Notes: generated by a model from the sequence alone, not told the origin. Positions 52,728 through 61,341 are shown, counted from the stretch's first letter. The stretch is DNA of 64,000 nucleotides from Sphingobacteriales bacterium (GCA_027483645.1 JAIXUD010000020.1:62001-126000), one strand, 5' to 3'. Numbers and translations are program-made.

Positions 52728-53081
52728 ATGAAAACATCCGAAGTACTACAGCATTACAAAGACGGTGTAAGAAACTTTACCGGTATACACATCGTAGGAT
52801 CGTTGGCTGGCGAAAACCTGGAAGACGTTGAGTTTGTAGAGTGTTCCCTTTTGGTAAACTTTAAAGGGGCCAACCTAGCAAACTCCAAGTTTGTGAAAGG
52901 CAACATCAAAAACGCCAATTTTATAGAGGCCAACCTCAGCAACGCCAAGTTTGAAAACATGGTAATTGATGCGGCCAATTTCAGAGACTCCAAAACCGAG
53001 GGCTTGTCTTTTAGGCACAACCGCTACGCTGGAAGCTACGCCACTCAAGAGGATTTTGATGATAGGATAAAGTATAATTGA
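52728..53081 (+). CDS. Pentapeptide-repeat protein
   Basis: 117 residues. After EVLQHYKDGVRNF, a row of A(D/N)Lxx-type repeats: LVNFKGANLANSKFVKGNIKNANFIEANLSNAKFENMVIDAANFRD. These build a right-handed quadrilateral beta-helix. The TAxxTTT box (TATCTTTA at 52714) is one mismatch from consensus. It is clearly paralogous to the gene at 54457-54831, which shares the YKDG/YQNGER start and the NSKFxxGNIK..DF core. No known target. Confidence 0.85.
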   Translation: MKTSEVLQHYKDGVRNFTGIHIVGSLAGENLEDVEFVECSLLVNFKGANLANSKFVKGNIKNANFIEANLSNAKFENMVIDAANFRDSKTEGLSFRHNRYAGSYATQEDFDDRIKYN

Positions 53082-53219
53082 GCACGGGTGCTAGGTGTCT
53101 TTGAGTGTAGGGTTTTATGAAAATCTGGCATTAGAAAACATCATTGGTATAAGTTCCCTTTATTCTATCATTGCCATTTCAATAGTATAAGGCATAGATT
53201 GATTCACTAGTTATTTTCT

Positions 53220-54431
53220 ATGACCGCCAAATCACCTGCTGAATACCAATCGTTCCTCGAAAACCTGAAGCGGCACATCCAAAGCCGCCAGGTGCAGGCT
53301 ATGCTCACCGCCAATAGCCAATTACTATATCTGTACTGGGAGTTGGGGCATTTCATTTTGCAACAGCAAAGCGAGCAAAGTTGGGGCACAAAGGTAATTG
53401 ACCAATTGGCAGCGGACCTTAAAATTGAGTTTCCTAATTTAACAGGGCTTTCCGCGCGCAACTTGAAGTATATGCGCAAGTTTGCCAAAGAGTACAATGC
53501 TGTTTTAATTGTGCAACAGGTTGTTGCACAAATGGAATACAGCTGTTTTGATGTGGATAAAAAGTCCGAAAACCTAATTGTGCAACAGGTTGTTGCACAA
53601 TTAGGAAATGATGTTTCAGCAGAGCAAAATGAACCTAAAAATGCAATTACGCAGCAACCTGCTGCACAATTGCGGGAAAGTTTTTATACCGAAAACAGCA
53701 TCATCCCATTTAGCATTTTCATCAGGCACATCATTTCAAAATTACCTTGGGGACATCTGGTAACATTGATGGACAAAACCCCAGAAATGGGGGAACGTCA
53801 ATTTTATGCAAATAAGGCTTTTGAAGAAAGCTGGTCTCGAAATGTGCTAATCAATAAAATAGAAACGAAGCTCTTCCAGCGCAAGGGAGCCCTGAGTAAT
53901 AACTTCGCTGCTACACTATCGCTACCACAGAATGATTTGGCCAGGGAGATTTTCCACGACCCGTATTTGTTCCAATTTCTAAAAATTGATGACACTCGGC
54001 TGGAGAACGAGTTGGAGGATGGTTTGATATCTAACCTGCAAAAATTCTTACTAGAGTTGGGTAAGGGCTTTGCGTTTTTGGGCAAGCAGTTTCATCTACC
54101 AGTGGAGGGCGAGGATTTTTATGTTGACCTACTATTCTTCCATACGCACCTCAATTGCCATGTGGTAATTGAGTTAAAGATTGGCGCATTTAAACCAGAT
54201 TATGTGGGTCAGCTTAATTTTTATGTGAACGCCGTCAACGGCCTTTTGAAACGCAATCACCATAACCCCACTATTGGTTTGTTACTGGTTAAAGAGAACA
54301 ATAAGGTGATCGCGAAATACTCATTAGAAGGGGTCAATAATCCTATAGGCATAGCACAATATCAGCTCTCCGAAGATTTACCAACGGAAAAGCAATTGCA
54401 GGAACTGTTGCAGCGGCCGATAGAACATTAG
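53220..54431 (+). CDS. DUF1016/YhcG-type PD-(D/E)XK nuclease with triplicated motif
   Basis: 403 residues. The N-terminal helical DUF1016_N domain has LYLYWELGHFILQQQ and GLSARNLKYMRKFAKEY. The C-terminal nuclease domain shows FAFLGKQFHLPVEGEDFYVDLLFFHTHLNCHVVIELKIGAFKPDYVGQLNFYV, which holds the D...ExK catalytic set. Between them the usual single VQQxxAQ motif before PWGHLVTLMDK is present three times (VQQVVAQ, VQQVVAQ, TQQPAAQ), each copy encoded by a DNA palindrome. YhcG proteins are DNA nucleases of unclear role, some near restriction or mobile genes. It lies between two paralogous pentapeptide genes. Confidence 0.88.
   Translation: MTAKSPAEYQSFLENLKRHIQSRQVQAMLTANSQLLYLYWELGHFILQQQSEQSWGTKVIDQLAADLKIEFPNLTGLSARNLKYMRKFAKEYNAVLIVQQVVAQMEYSCFDVDKKSENLIVQQVVAQLGNDVSAEQNEPKNAITQQPAAQLRESFYTENSIIPFSIFIRHIISKLPWGHLVTLMDKTPEMGERQFYANKAFEESWSRNVLINKIETKLFQRKGALSNNFAATLSLPQNDLAREIFHDPYLFQFLKIDDTRLENELEDGLISNLQKFLLELGKGFAFLGKQFHLPVEGEDFYVDLLFFHTHLNCHVVIELKIGAFKPDYVGQLNFYVNAVNGLLKRNHHNPTIGLLLVKENNKVIAKYSLEGVNNPIGIAQYQLSEDLPTEKQLQELLQRPIEH
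53509..53672. repeat. Three palindromic repeats within the DUF1016 gene
   Basis: Copy 1: TTGTGCAAC / GTTGCACAA (53509-53531). Copy 2: CCTAATTGTGCAAC / its exact complement, 14-bp arms (53573-53605). Copy 3: 13-bp arms with two mismatches (53644-53672). Copies are about 70 bases apart and all encode xQQxxAQ. Confidence 0.8.
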
Positions 54432-54456
54432 TATATCCCAACAAGGACACGTCTCT

Positions 54457-54831
54457 ATGGAAGAATATAATTCGGCGGCGGAAATATTAAAGCGCTACCA
54501 AAACGGCGAACGTTACTTCTGTGACATTGATATGGAAAATGAATCCTTTGAAGGGGCAACATTGCAAGGAGTTACTTTTGAAAGAAGCTTTCTTTATGCT
54601 GATTTTCGGGGAGCCAACCTCAAAAATTCTAAATTCATCAATGGCAATATTAAATGCTGTGATTTTAGAGATGCCGACCTAACCAACGCACATTTTGAAA
54701 ATGTGGCAATCGAGTCGTCAGCATTCAAGGGAGCTGTTGTTGAGGGCATTTATTTCGACCGTAATTGGTGTTTCGGTCAAGAAGTTAGCCAAAAGGATTT
54801 TGAAGAATCGATACGGTTTACTGATTATTGA
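54457..54831 (+). CDS. Pentapeptide-repeat protein, paralogue of the one at 52728
   Basis: 124 residues. EILKRYQNGERYF, then repeats FEGATLQGVTFERSFLYADFRGANLKNSKFINGNIKCCDFRDADLTNAHFENVAIESSAFKG. It matches the upstream paralogue over most of its length, including the KNSKFxxGNIK core, and ends QKDFEESIRFTDY against QEDFDDRIKYN. The DUF1016 gene separates the two. No function can be assigned. Confidence 0.85.
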   Translation: MEEYNSAAEILKRYQNGERYFCDIDMENESFEGATLQGVTFERSFLYADFRGANLKNSKFINGNIKCCDFRDADLTNAHFENVAIESSAFKGAVVEGIYFDRNWCFGQEVSQKDFEESIRFTDY

Positions 54832-54848
54832 ACTACCATCCCTCCCCC

Positions 54849-54880
54849 AACTCGCAACTCGTAACCCGCAACCCGCAACA
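54849..54880. repeat. Intergenic word repeat, CTCGCAA/CCCGCAA family
   Basis: CAACTCGCAACTCGTAACCCGCAACCCGCAAC, i.e. four 7-base words with drifting bases, ending 19 bp before the ATG at 54899. Confidence 0.6.
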
Positions 54881-54898
54881 AATCCTTATTTTTACCCC

Positions 54899-55249
54899 AT
54901 GACTATACCTATCAAGCCCCTAGCCATATACGTAGATGTGGATGATACCATCTGCAAAACCAACGGCATGGACTACCCCAATAGTGTGCCGATGATGGAG
55001 AACATACATCGCGTGAACGAGCTGTACGATGCCGGCCACCACATTGTTTACTGGACGGCCCGCGGCCAAAAGAGCGGCATCAACTGGACGGAGCTTACCG
55101 CGCAGCAATTAAAAACATGGGGAGCCCGTTATCATGAACTGAAACTGACCAAGCCGCCTTACGATGTATTTATTGATGATAAGGTTATCAACTCCCGCGA
55201 TTGGGAACAAGGACGTTGGCTAGAAGTATGGGAAGACAAATGGAAATAA
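54899..55249 (+). CDS. Small HAD-like phosphatase-type protein
   Basis: 116 residues from the ATG at 54899; the longer reading starts inside the pentapeptide gene. The N-terminus YVDVDDTICKTNG is the HAD motif I (DxDxT). VYWTARG carries motif II Thr-like residue, and PYDVFIDDKVINSRDWEQ near the end carries the acidic motif IV. It is small for a HAD enzyme (no large cap). It is first in the operon with an arabinose-5-phosphate isomerase and kdsA, so a role in Kdo phosphate handling is plausible; the usual KdsC phosphatase is about 170-180 residues, so this is not a clear match. Confidence 0.7.
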   Translation: MTIPIKPLAIYVDVDDTICKTNGMDYPNSVPMMENIHRVNELYDAGHHIVYWTARGQKSGINWTELTAQQLKTWGARYHELKLTKPPYDVFIDDKVINSRDWEQGRWLEVWEDKWK

Positions 55250-55857
55250 ACCCCACCGATATGCTGGCCCGCGCCCGCCAAGTGCTGGAGATTGAGGCAC
55301 AGGCCGTGCGCAACATCCCACTTGATGAGGGGCTGGTAACGGCCGTGAACCTGATACTGCAATGCAAAGGCAAAGTAGTAACCAGCGGCATGGGCAAAGC
55401 CGGCATCATTGCCCAAAAAATAGCCAGCACCATGAGCAGCACCGGCACGCCGGCCGTGTTTCTGCACCCCGGTGAGGCGCAACACGGCGACCTCGGCATG
55501 CTGGGCAAAGACGATGTGTTGCTAGTGTTGACGAATAGCGGCCGCACCCGCGAGATTGTGGAGCTGGTGCACCTGGCAGAGCGTATGCTGAGCCATAAGC
55601 TGCCGATTATCGCCATTACCTCCCATCCCGAATCGGAACTGCAACATACAGTGGATGTGCTGTTGTATATGGGTAAGTTTGAAGAGGCTTGCCCTCTGCA
55701 CATGGCGCCTACCACCAGCACTACCGTAATGCTCGCCCTGGGCGATGTGTTGAGCGTGCTGGTAATGGAGGCCAAAGGATTTACCAAAGACGATTTTGCC
55801 AAGCGCCATCACGGCGGCTACCTAGGCCAACAAACCCGCAACGAAAATGAAAAGTAA
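55240..55857 (+). CDS. D-arabinose-5-phosphate isomerase, SIS domain only (KpsF/GutQ family)
   Basis: 205 residues from the ATG at 55240 (MEINPTDML); an ATG at 55228 is equally open. A single sugar-isomerase domain: VVTSGMGKAGIIAQKIASTMSSTGTPAVFLHPGEAQHGDLGM, with LTNSGRTREI as the phosphate loop, and the catalytic His set including HxGDLGM and a late HHGGYLG. The two CBS domains of E. coli KdsD (328 residues) are missing. It interconverts ribulose-5-phosphate and arabinose-5-phosphate, the Kdo precursor. Overlaps kdsA by 11 bp and the HAD gene by 10 bp. Confidence 0.9.
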   Translation: MEINPTDMLARARQVLEIEAQAVRNIPLDEGLVTAVNLILQCKGKVVTSGMGKAGIIAQKIASTMSSTGTPAVFLHPGEAQHGDLGMLGKDDVLLVLTNSGRTREIVELVHLAERMLSHKLPIIAITSHPESELQHTVDVLLYMGKFEEACPLHMAPTTSTTVMLALGDVLSVLVMEAKGFTKDDFAKRHHGGYLGQQTRNENEK

Positions 55858-56620
55858 ACTGCTGCTGATAGCCGGCCCGTGCGCCATCGAGAATGCCGAA
55901 ACTCCTTACGAGGTGGCGGAGAAAGTATCGGCCATCTGCAAGCGGTTGGATATTGACCTCGTTTTTAAAAGCTCCTATAAAAAAGCCAACCGCACCCGCT
56001 TGGATAGCTTTACTGGCATCGGTAAAGACCAGGCATACGATATATTGCAAGACATCCGCAAGCAATACAACGTGCCAGTGCTTACCGACATACACGAAAG
56101 CTACGAGGCCGACGAACTGAAGGACGTGGTGGACTACCTACAAATACCGGCCTTCCTGTGCCGCCAAACCGACTTGTTGCTGGCCGCAGGCAAAACGGGC
56201 CTTTGGGTAAACATTAAGAAGGGCCAATTTGCCGCCCCCGAAAGCATGCAGTTTGCCGCCGAAAAGGTGCGCAGCACGGGCAACCAAAAAGTACTGCTCA
56301 CTGAGCGCGGCACTACGTTTGGCTACCAAGATTTGGTGGTCGATTTCCGCTCCATACCCATTATGAAGCAGTTTGCCCCCGTAATAATGGACTGCACCCA
56401 CAGCCTGCAGCAGCCCAACCAAACCAGTGGCGTAACGGGCGGACAGCCAGCCCTCATCAGCACTATTGCCAAAGCCGCCATCGCCGTAGGTGCCGACGGC
56501 CTCTTTATCGAAACCCACCCCAACCCCGCCCAAGCCCTAAGCGACGGGCAAAATATGTTGCAGTTGGATCGATTAGAGGAGTTGCTGGAGGTATGTGTGC
56601 GTTTGAGAGCGGTGGTTTGA
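55847..56620 (+). CDS. kdsA: 3-deoxy-8-phosphooctulonate synthase
   Basis: 257 residues, the expected size. N-terminal LLIAGPCAIENAE, substrate-binding FKSSYKKANRTRLDSFTG, metal and PEP motifs in VLLTERGTTFGYQDLVVDFRS, and MDCTHSLQQPN; the Asn of the metal-free type region IETHPNPAQA is present. Condenses PEP and arabinose-5-phosphate to Kdo-8-phosphate, for LPS inner core. It overlaps the isomerase gene that makes its substrate by 11 bp. Confidence 0.97.
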   Translation: MKSKLLLIAGPCAIENAETPYEVAEKVSAICKRLDIDLVFKSSYKKANRTRLDSFTGIGKDQAYDILQDIRKQYNVPVLTDIHESYEADELKDVVDYLQIPAFLCRQTDLLLAAGKTGLWVNIKKGQFAAPESMQFAAEKVRSTGNQKVLLTERGTTFGYQDLVVDFRSIPIMKQFAPVIMDCTHSLQQPNQTSGVTGGQPALISTIAKAAIAVGADGLFIETHPNPAQALSDGQNMLQLDRLEELLEVCVRLRAVV

Positions 56621-56641
56621 AATTTTAGGTTGAAAATTTTA

Positions 56642-56705
56642 ATTAAAAAAGAAAAGTAAACTCCTTAAAGAGATTTGGAATATTATCTCCTCTTTTCTTT
56701 TTAAT
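56642..56705. terminator. A/T-rich hairpin after kdsA
   Basis: ATTAAAAAAGAAAAG (56642-56656) pairs with CTTTTCTTTTTAAT (56692-56705) with a single-base bulge around about 35 bases, and is T-rich at its right edge. Weak terminator candidate; its right arm runs into the 28-bp repeat. Confidence 0.4.
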
Positions 56706-56725
56706 CCAATGAATCCTTTAATCTG
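56698..56725. repeat. 28-bp intergenic repeat, copy 2
   Basis: Identical over 28 bases to 32571-32598. It is 36 bp before the TAACTTTG box at 56761. Confidence 0.75.
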
Positions 56726-56760
56726 ACGAACAATTTCACACGAAAGTGTAATCCAAATCC

Positions 56761-56768
56761 TAACTTTG
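56761..56768 (+). promoter_or_regulatory. -7 box (TAACTTTG) of the four-helix membrane gene
   Basis: TAACTTTG followed by CC, 18 bp before the ATG at 56787. The pattern is the same as at pckA. Confidence 0.5.
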
Positions 56769-56786
56769 CCACTCAAACCCATAGTT

Positions 56787-57251
56787 ATGAATATTTACAT
56801 CATGTTGCAGCACCTTCACTCCACCTTGCGGTATGCGTTGTTGCTGTTGTTGGTTATTGCTATTATTAAAGCCCTTATAGGCTGGCTGGGCAAAAAGGAA
56901 TATACCAAAGGCGATAAAACCGTGGGCACGGTTCTGATAGCAGTAACCCACGTGCAGGCTTTGATTGGTATTATTTTGTACGTCATTAGCCCGTTTATCG
57001 ATTTAATTTTGGCAAACGGTTTTGGCGCAGCCATGAAAAGTGCCGATACCCGTTTTTGGGCAGTGGAGCACTTTGTAGGGATGATTATAGCCGTATTTTT
57101 AATCACCATTGGCCGCGCCCGTGCTAAAAGGATTACCGATTCAGTAACTAAGCACCGCACCTTGGCTATCTTCTTCATCATAGCCCTAGCGTTGATCATG
57201 TACATGATTCCTTGGAGTCAGCGTGGTTTCTTTGTGGGTGATGCACAATAG
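56787..57251 (+). CDS. Four-helix membrane protein, unrecognised
   Basis: 154 residues from the ATG at 56787; the reading from 56766 begins inside the promoter. About four transmembrane segments, with His residues inside or near helices: QHLHSTLRY (about 5-13), THVQAL, EHFVGMII and KHRTLAIF. This is the type of spacing seen in small b-type cytochromes. I cannot tell whether haem is bound. Conserved proteins of this kind are common in Bacteroidota. No operon partner. Confidence 0.7.
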   Translation: MNIYIMLQHLHSTLRYALLLLLVIAIIKALIGWLGKKEYTKGDKTVGTVLIAVTHVQALIGIILYVISPFIDLILANGFGAAMKSADTRFWAVEHFVGMIIAVFLITIGRARAKRITDSVTKHRTLAIFFIIALALIMYMIPWSQRGFFVGDAQ

Positions 57252-57467
57252 TTTGGTGGCCTTGGCCATTTACGCTTAAGAGCCTTACCTATAACATGTA
57301 GTTGGCATCCACTATCGATGGCTGTAATGCTGTTGCTTTCGCAATTGGCGGGCCAACTTCATTTAAGGCTGGCATACCATACAACCCCGATAATGCGTTT
57401 GAATGGAAAGCCTAGCAACAATTACCAAATGTTTGCTTAGCTTTAGTATACCACCAAAAAGCAGTTA

Positions 57468-58880
57468 TTGGATTTCCGGGCAAGCCAGCATTTTTATCAG
57501 CAATACTTTAGCCTATGGGTTAAAGTAGCTTGTGTGGTGTTGCTACTGTTTGCGACCACAACCTTACAAGCCCAGCAAGAGAAGTTTCAACCCAAAACCC
57601 AGCGCATCCTCTTCATTCTCGATGCCTCCGGCAGTATGTATGAGGGTTTTGATGGTACCAATCGGTGGGAGGCATCCAAAAAATTATTGAGTCATTTGGT
57701 GGATAGCATCAACCAAGCCAACCCGCGAGTGGAGCTAGGGTTGCGGGTGTATGGCCACCAATACAGTAAAGACCTTAAAAACTGCCAGGATAGCCGCCTA
57801 GAGGTGCCTTTTGGGGTAAAAAATGCCGGGCAGATAAAAACGTTGCTTACCAAAATCACCCCACAGGGGTGGACACCCATAGCCTACTCGCTCCGCCAAT
57901 CGGTGGGCGATTTTCCGGTAATGGCAGGCTCGGTGAACTCCATTATCTTAATTACCGATGGCCTAGAAACCTGTGGTGCCAACCTGTGCGACCTGGCAGC
58001 CTTCCTAGAGGCGCAACGCATTACCGTAAAGCCTTTTATCATTGGTTTAGGCATGAAACCCGGCGACAACAAGTACTTTGATTGCTTAGGTACTTACTTT
58101 GATGCCTCTAGTACCGATAAGTTTAAAAATATCCTCGATACGGTTATCAGCCGCTCGCTGACCCTTACCACGGCACAGATCAGCTTGTTAAACGGCCAAA
58201 ATCTACCTAAAGAAACCAACGTGGAGATTAGCCTGTACGATCACCACAATGGTGCTTTGCTGTACAACTTCATCCATAGCCTGGATGCGAAGGGTCTGCC
58301 CGATACCCTAAAGCTTGACCCTATGGGCAGCTACGATATGCACGTGCACACCATACCGCCAATCATTAAAAAGAACATCCAGCTCGACCCGGGGGTACAC
58401 AACGTCATCAGCCAGCCATGCGCTCAGGGCAACATCAAGTTTAAAGACAACATGAGCGGCCAGTTTCCACTGGGGGTGCCCATTTTGGTGATGAATGATG
58501 CTGGCACGGTATATCAGCAGTTGATTAATACCGAATCGCGGTATTTGGTGGGCAAGTACAGGGTGGAGATACTTACGCTACCGCGGATAAGTATGGTGGT
58601 TGAGGTGAAGGCCGATGCAACCAAGGAAATAACGGTAGATAAGCCTGGTACCCTGCAAACCATTACCGATAAAAAGGGCGTGGCGGCCATCTTCCGGATG
58701 GTGGATGGGCAACTGGAACTGGTGAAGGAATTCAAGCAAATAAGCGCCAAAGAAAGTACCGATTTGCAACCAGGCGAATACGTGATAATTTGCCGCTGGG
58801 ACCACAAGAAATTCAGCATACATACCGATCAAACCAAGTTTAAGATACAATCAGGCTCCAACACCATACTACCGCTTTGA
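57468..58880 (+). CDS. Secreted VWA-domain protein 1
   Basis: 470 residues with a TTG start at 57468; a stop is just upstream in frame and there is no ATG before the signal peptide. Signal peptide VKVACVVLLLFATTTLQAQ (about 18-36). VWA domain about 45-230: MIDAS DASGSM at 52-57, the Thr of GWTPIAYSL and ILITDGLETCG. C-terminal 240 residues are strand-rich (VEISLYDHHNGALLYNFIHSL; DPGVHNVISQ; LQPGEYVIICRWDH), partly like transthyretin folds. Its stop overlaps the TTG start of the next gene (TTGA). Function unknown; metal-dependent binding to a protein is the VWA role. Confidence 0.85.
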   Translation: MDFRASQHFYQQYFSLWVKVACVVLLLFATTTLQAQQEKFQPKTQRILFILDASGSMYEGFDGTNRWEASKKLLSHLVDSINQANPRVELGLRVYGHQYSKDLKNCQDSRLEVPFGVKNAGQIKTLLTKITPQGWTPIAYSLRQSVGDFPVMAGSVNSIILITDGLETCGANLCDLAAFLEAQRITVKPFIIGLGMKPGDNKYFDCLGTYFDASSTDKFKNILDTVISRSLTLTTAQISLLNGQNLPKETNVEISLYDHHNGALLYNFIHSLDAKGLPDTLKLDPMGSYDMHVHTIPPIIKKNIQLDPGVHNVISQPCAQGNIKFKDNMSGQFPLGVPILVMNDAGTVYQQLINTESRYLVGKYRVEILTLPRISMVVEVKADATKEITVDKPGTLQTITDKKGVAAIFRMVDGQLELVKEFKQISAKESTDLQPGEYVIICRWDHKKFSIHTDQTKFKIQSGSNTILPL

Positions 58881-60298
58881 GAAACAACCTACATATCCAA
58901 CATCAAGGGCCATGGAAGCAATTCGCTAGGGCGGTGGCTTTGTTGTGCCTGTTGCTATTGCCGCTGTTTAGCCAAGCCCAAGAAGAGGAGCGCACGCGTA
59001 TTTTGTTTCTGTTGGATGCCTCGGGCAGTATGACCAATACTTGGGGAGATGGCTCGGAAAACCGCTGGCAATCGGCTAAAAAAGTGCTTACAGAGATCGT
59101 GGATAGCTTTGCCGGCAACCCCAATGTGGAGCTGGCACTGCGCGTATATGGGCACCTATACCAACCCACCCAGCGCAATTGCAACGATACCCGGCTGGAA
59201 GTGGGATTTAGCCGCAGCAGTGGCAGCTACATTAAAACCAAGCTGCAACAGATAAAACCTAAGGGCATTACCCCGATAAGCAACAGCTTGCTGAAGGCTG
59301 CCGAAGATTTCCCGAAACTACCCGGCAGGCACATTATTATTTTGATGACTGATGGCATAGAATCGTGCGAGGGCGACCCTTGCGCAATTGCCCACATGCT
59401 AGAAACCAAGGGCATAGTGCTGAAGCATTTCGTTATCGGGTTTGGTATTGAGGACTTTGAAAGTGATGTGTTCGATTGTGTGGGTACCAACTTCAATGTG
59501 CAAGATGAGTCGTCGTTTAAGAATGTGATGACGCTGATTATGAATCGCATCCTTAACGAAACCAGTCTGCAAGTGGAGCTGCTTGATGGGCAGAAGAAAC
59601 CGTTGGAAACGGATGTAAACATGTCGTTTTACAGCGCCCAGCACCACGTGCTGCAATACAACCTATACCACACCCTCAACACCAGCAACCGGCCCGATAC
59701 CCTGCATCTTGACCCGGTTACCGATTATGATATTGTGGTGCATACCATACCGCAGGTTCGGCTCGATAATATTATATTGAAACCCAATGAGCACAACATT
59801 ATTAAGATAAATGCCGCACAAGGGTTGCTGAACTACAAGGTACAGGGCAAGGTGACCGACTCGGGCCTAGCCAACAAGCTGAAGTGCATAGTAAGAGATA
59901 GCAAAACCAAGCAGATAGTGCACGTACAGCAACTGGGCACCAACGAAAAATACTTGGAAGGCACCTACGATTTGGAGGTGCTTACCCTACCCAGGATATA
60001 CTACAATGGCGTAAAAATAAGCCAAGCAAAGCCAATGGATATTGCCATCATTGCCCCAGGTTTGTTGAGCGTGCTCAAACGGGCAGAGATAGTAGGTGGT
60101 ATATTTATAACAGATAAAGCGGGCAAACTGGAAAAGATATTGGAGTTGGCTTCTGATACTAAAACGGAAACCATAGCTTTGCAACCGGGTAGTTATACCT
60201 TGGTATATAGGCTGAAAAACAACATCAGCATGCATACCACCAAAACCGTGCAAATAGAGATACGTACGGGCGAATCGCAAAGCTTAAACCTGTTTTAA
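58877..60298 (+). CDS. Secreted VWA-domain protein 2
   Basis: 473 residues, paralogous to the gene before it. The TTG start at 58877 overlaps the TGA stop of the previous gene (TTGA), and no in-frame ATG precedes the signal peptide. Signal peptide ends at FSQAQ (about 35). MIDAS DASGSM at 47-52, [10 protein letters not shown] and [12 protein letters not shown]. The C-terminal half mirrors the first protein ([44 protein letters not shown]). Fourteen bases later the transketolase gene begins. Confidence 0.86.
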   Translation: MRNNLHIQHQGPWKQFARAVALLCLLLLPLFSQAQEEERTRILFLLDASGSMTNTWGDGSENRWQSAKKVLTEIVDSFAGNPNVELALRVYGHLYQPTQRNCNDTRLEVGFSRSSGSYIKTKLQQIKPKGITPISNSLLKAAEDFPKLPGRHIIILMTDGIESCEGDPCAIAHMLETKGIVLKHFVIGFGIEDFESDVFDCVGTNFNVQDESSFKNVMTLIMNRILNETSLQVELLDGQKKPLETDVNMSFYSAQHHVLQYNLYHTLNTSNRPDTLHLDPVTDYDIVVHTIPQVRLDNIILKPNEHNIIKINAAQGLLNYKVQGKVTDSGLANKLKCIVRDSKTKQIVHVQQLGTNEKYLEGTYDLEVLTLPRIYYNGVKISQAKPMDIAIIAPGLLSVLKRAEIVGGIFITDKAGKLEKILELASDTKTETIALQPGSYTLVYRLKNNISMHTTKTVQIEIRTGESQSLNLF

Positions 60299-60312
60299 AC
60301 ATCACTCCACCC

Positions 60313-61272
60313 ATGGCCCTTAAGGATATTGTAGTTACCGGAAACAATGATACCCGCTCAGGTTTCGGAGCCGGTTTGCTTGAGCTTGGCGATACCAACC
60401 CCAACGTAGTGGGCCTTTGCGCTGACCTTACCGGTTCCTTGAAAATGGATGCCTTCCAAAAGAAATATCCGGAGCGCTTTTTTCAAGTAGGTATTGCCGA
60501 AGCCAATATGATTGGTATGGCAGCAGGGTTGACGATTGGGGGTAAAATACCGTTTGCCGCTACGTTTGCCAACTTTGCCACGGGCCGCGTGTACGATCAA
60601 ATCCGCCAATCGGTAGCCTACTCGGGCAAGAATGTGAAAATTTGCGCCAGCCATGCCGGCCTTACCTTGGGCGAAGATGGTGCTACCCATCAAATATTGG
60701 AAGACCTCGGCCTGATGAAGATGCTGCCGGGGATGACCGTGATAAACCCTTGCGACTACAATCAAACCAAAGCGGCTACCTTGGCTATTGCTGAGTATGA
60801 AGGCCCGGTTTACCTACGCTTTGGTCGCCCGAAAGTGCCCATCTTCACCCCTGCCGACCAGAAATTCCAAATCGGTAAGGCTTGGACGATTAACGAAGGC
60901 AAAGATGTAACCATATTCGCTACCGGCCACTTGGTTTGGAAAGCGGTAGAAGCTGCCCAACAACTAGAAGCCGAAGGCCTAAGCGTAGAGCTGATAAACA
61001 TACACACCATTAAGCCACTGGACGAGGAAGCCATCCTTACCTCTATTGCCAAAACCCGTTGCGCCGTATCTGCTGAAGAGCATAACTACCTAGGTGGCTT
61101 GGGCGAAAGCATTGCAGGCCTATTGGCGCGCACCCACCAAGTACCCATGGAAATGGTGGCGGTGCAAGATACCTTTGGCGAAAGCGGCAAGCCCGAAGAC
61201 CTCATGGCCAAATACGGTATCGATACCATCGATATTGTAAAGGCGGTGAAACGGGTGATTGCCCGCAAATAA
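60313..61272 (+). CDS. Transketolase, C-terminal half (split enzyme, subunit B)
   Basis: 319 residues. Only the pyrimidine-binding and C-terminal domains: the glutamate region [31 protein letters not shown], the LRFGRPKVP hinge and [18 protein letters not shown]. The N-terminal TPP-diphosphate domain is missing; in many bacteria transketolase is split into two genes, and its partner is not in this window. Moves two-carbon units between sugar phosphates in the pentose pathway. Lies 14 bp behind the VWA pair. Confidence 0.93.
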   Translation: MALKDIVVTGNNDTRSGFGAGLLELGDTNPNVVGLCADLTGSLKMDAFQKKYPERFFQVGIAEANMIGMAAGLTIGGKIPFAATFANFATGRVYDQIRQSVAYSGKNVKICASHAGLTLGEDGATHQILEDLGLMKMLPGMTVINPCDYNQTKAATLAIAEYEGPVYLRFGRPKVPIFTPADQKFQIGKAWTINEGKDVTIFATGHLVWKAVEAAQQLEAEGLSVELINIHTIKPLDEEAILTSIAKTRCAVSAEEHNYLGGLGESIAGLLARTHQVPMEMVAVQDTFGESGKPEDLMAKYGIDTIDIVKAVKRVIARK

Positions 61273-61341
61273 AATCGGTTTTAGTGGTCGATACGCATTT
61301 TTGGCATAGTTTTAAGTAAGCTATTGCCACCATCGGCCCCC

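Noticed and set aside
54695-54898. Long N-terminal extension of the HAD-like protein
   Set aside because: It runs through the pentapeptide gene in another frame; the HAD fold begins at the ATG at 54899.
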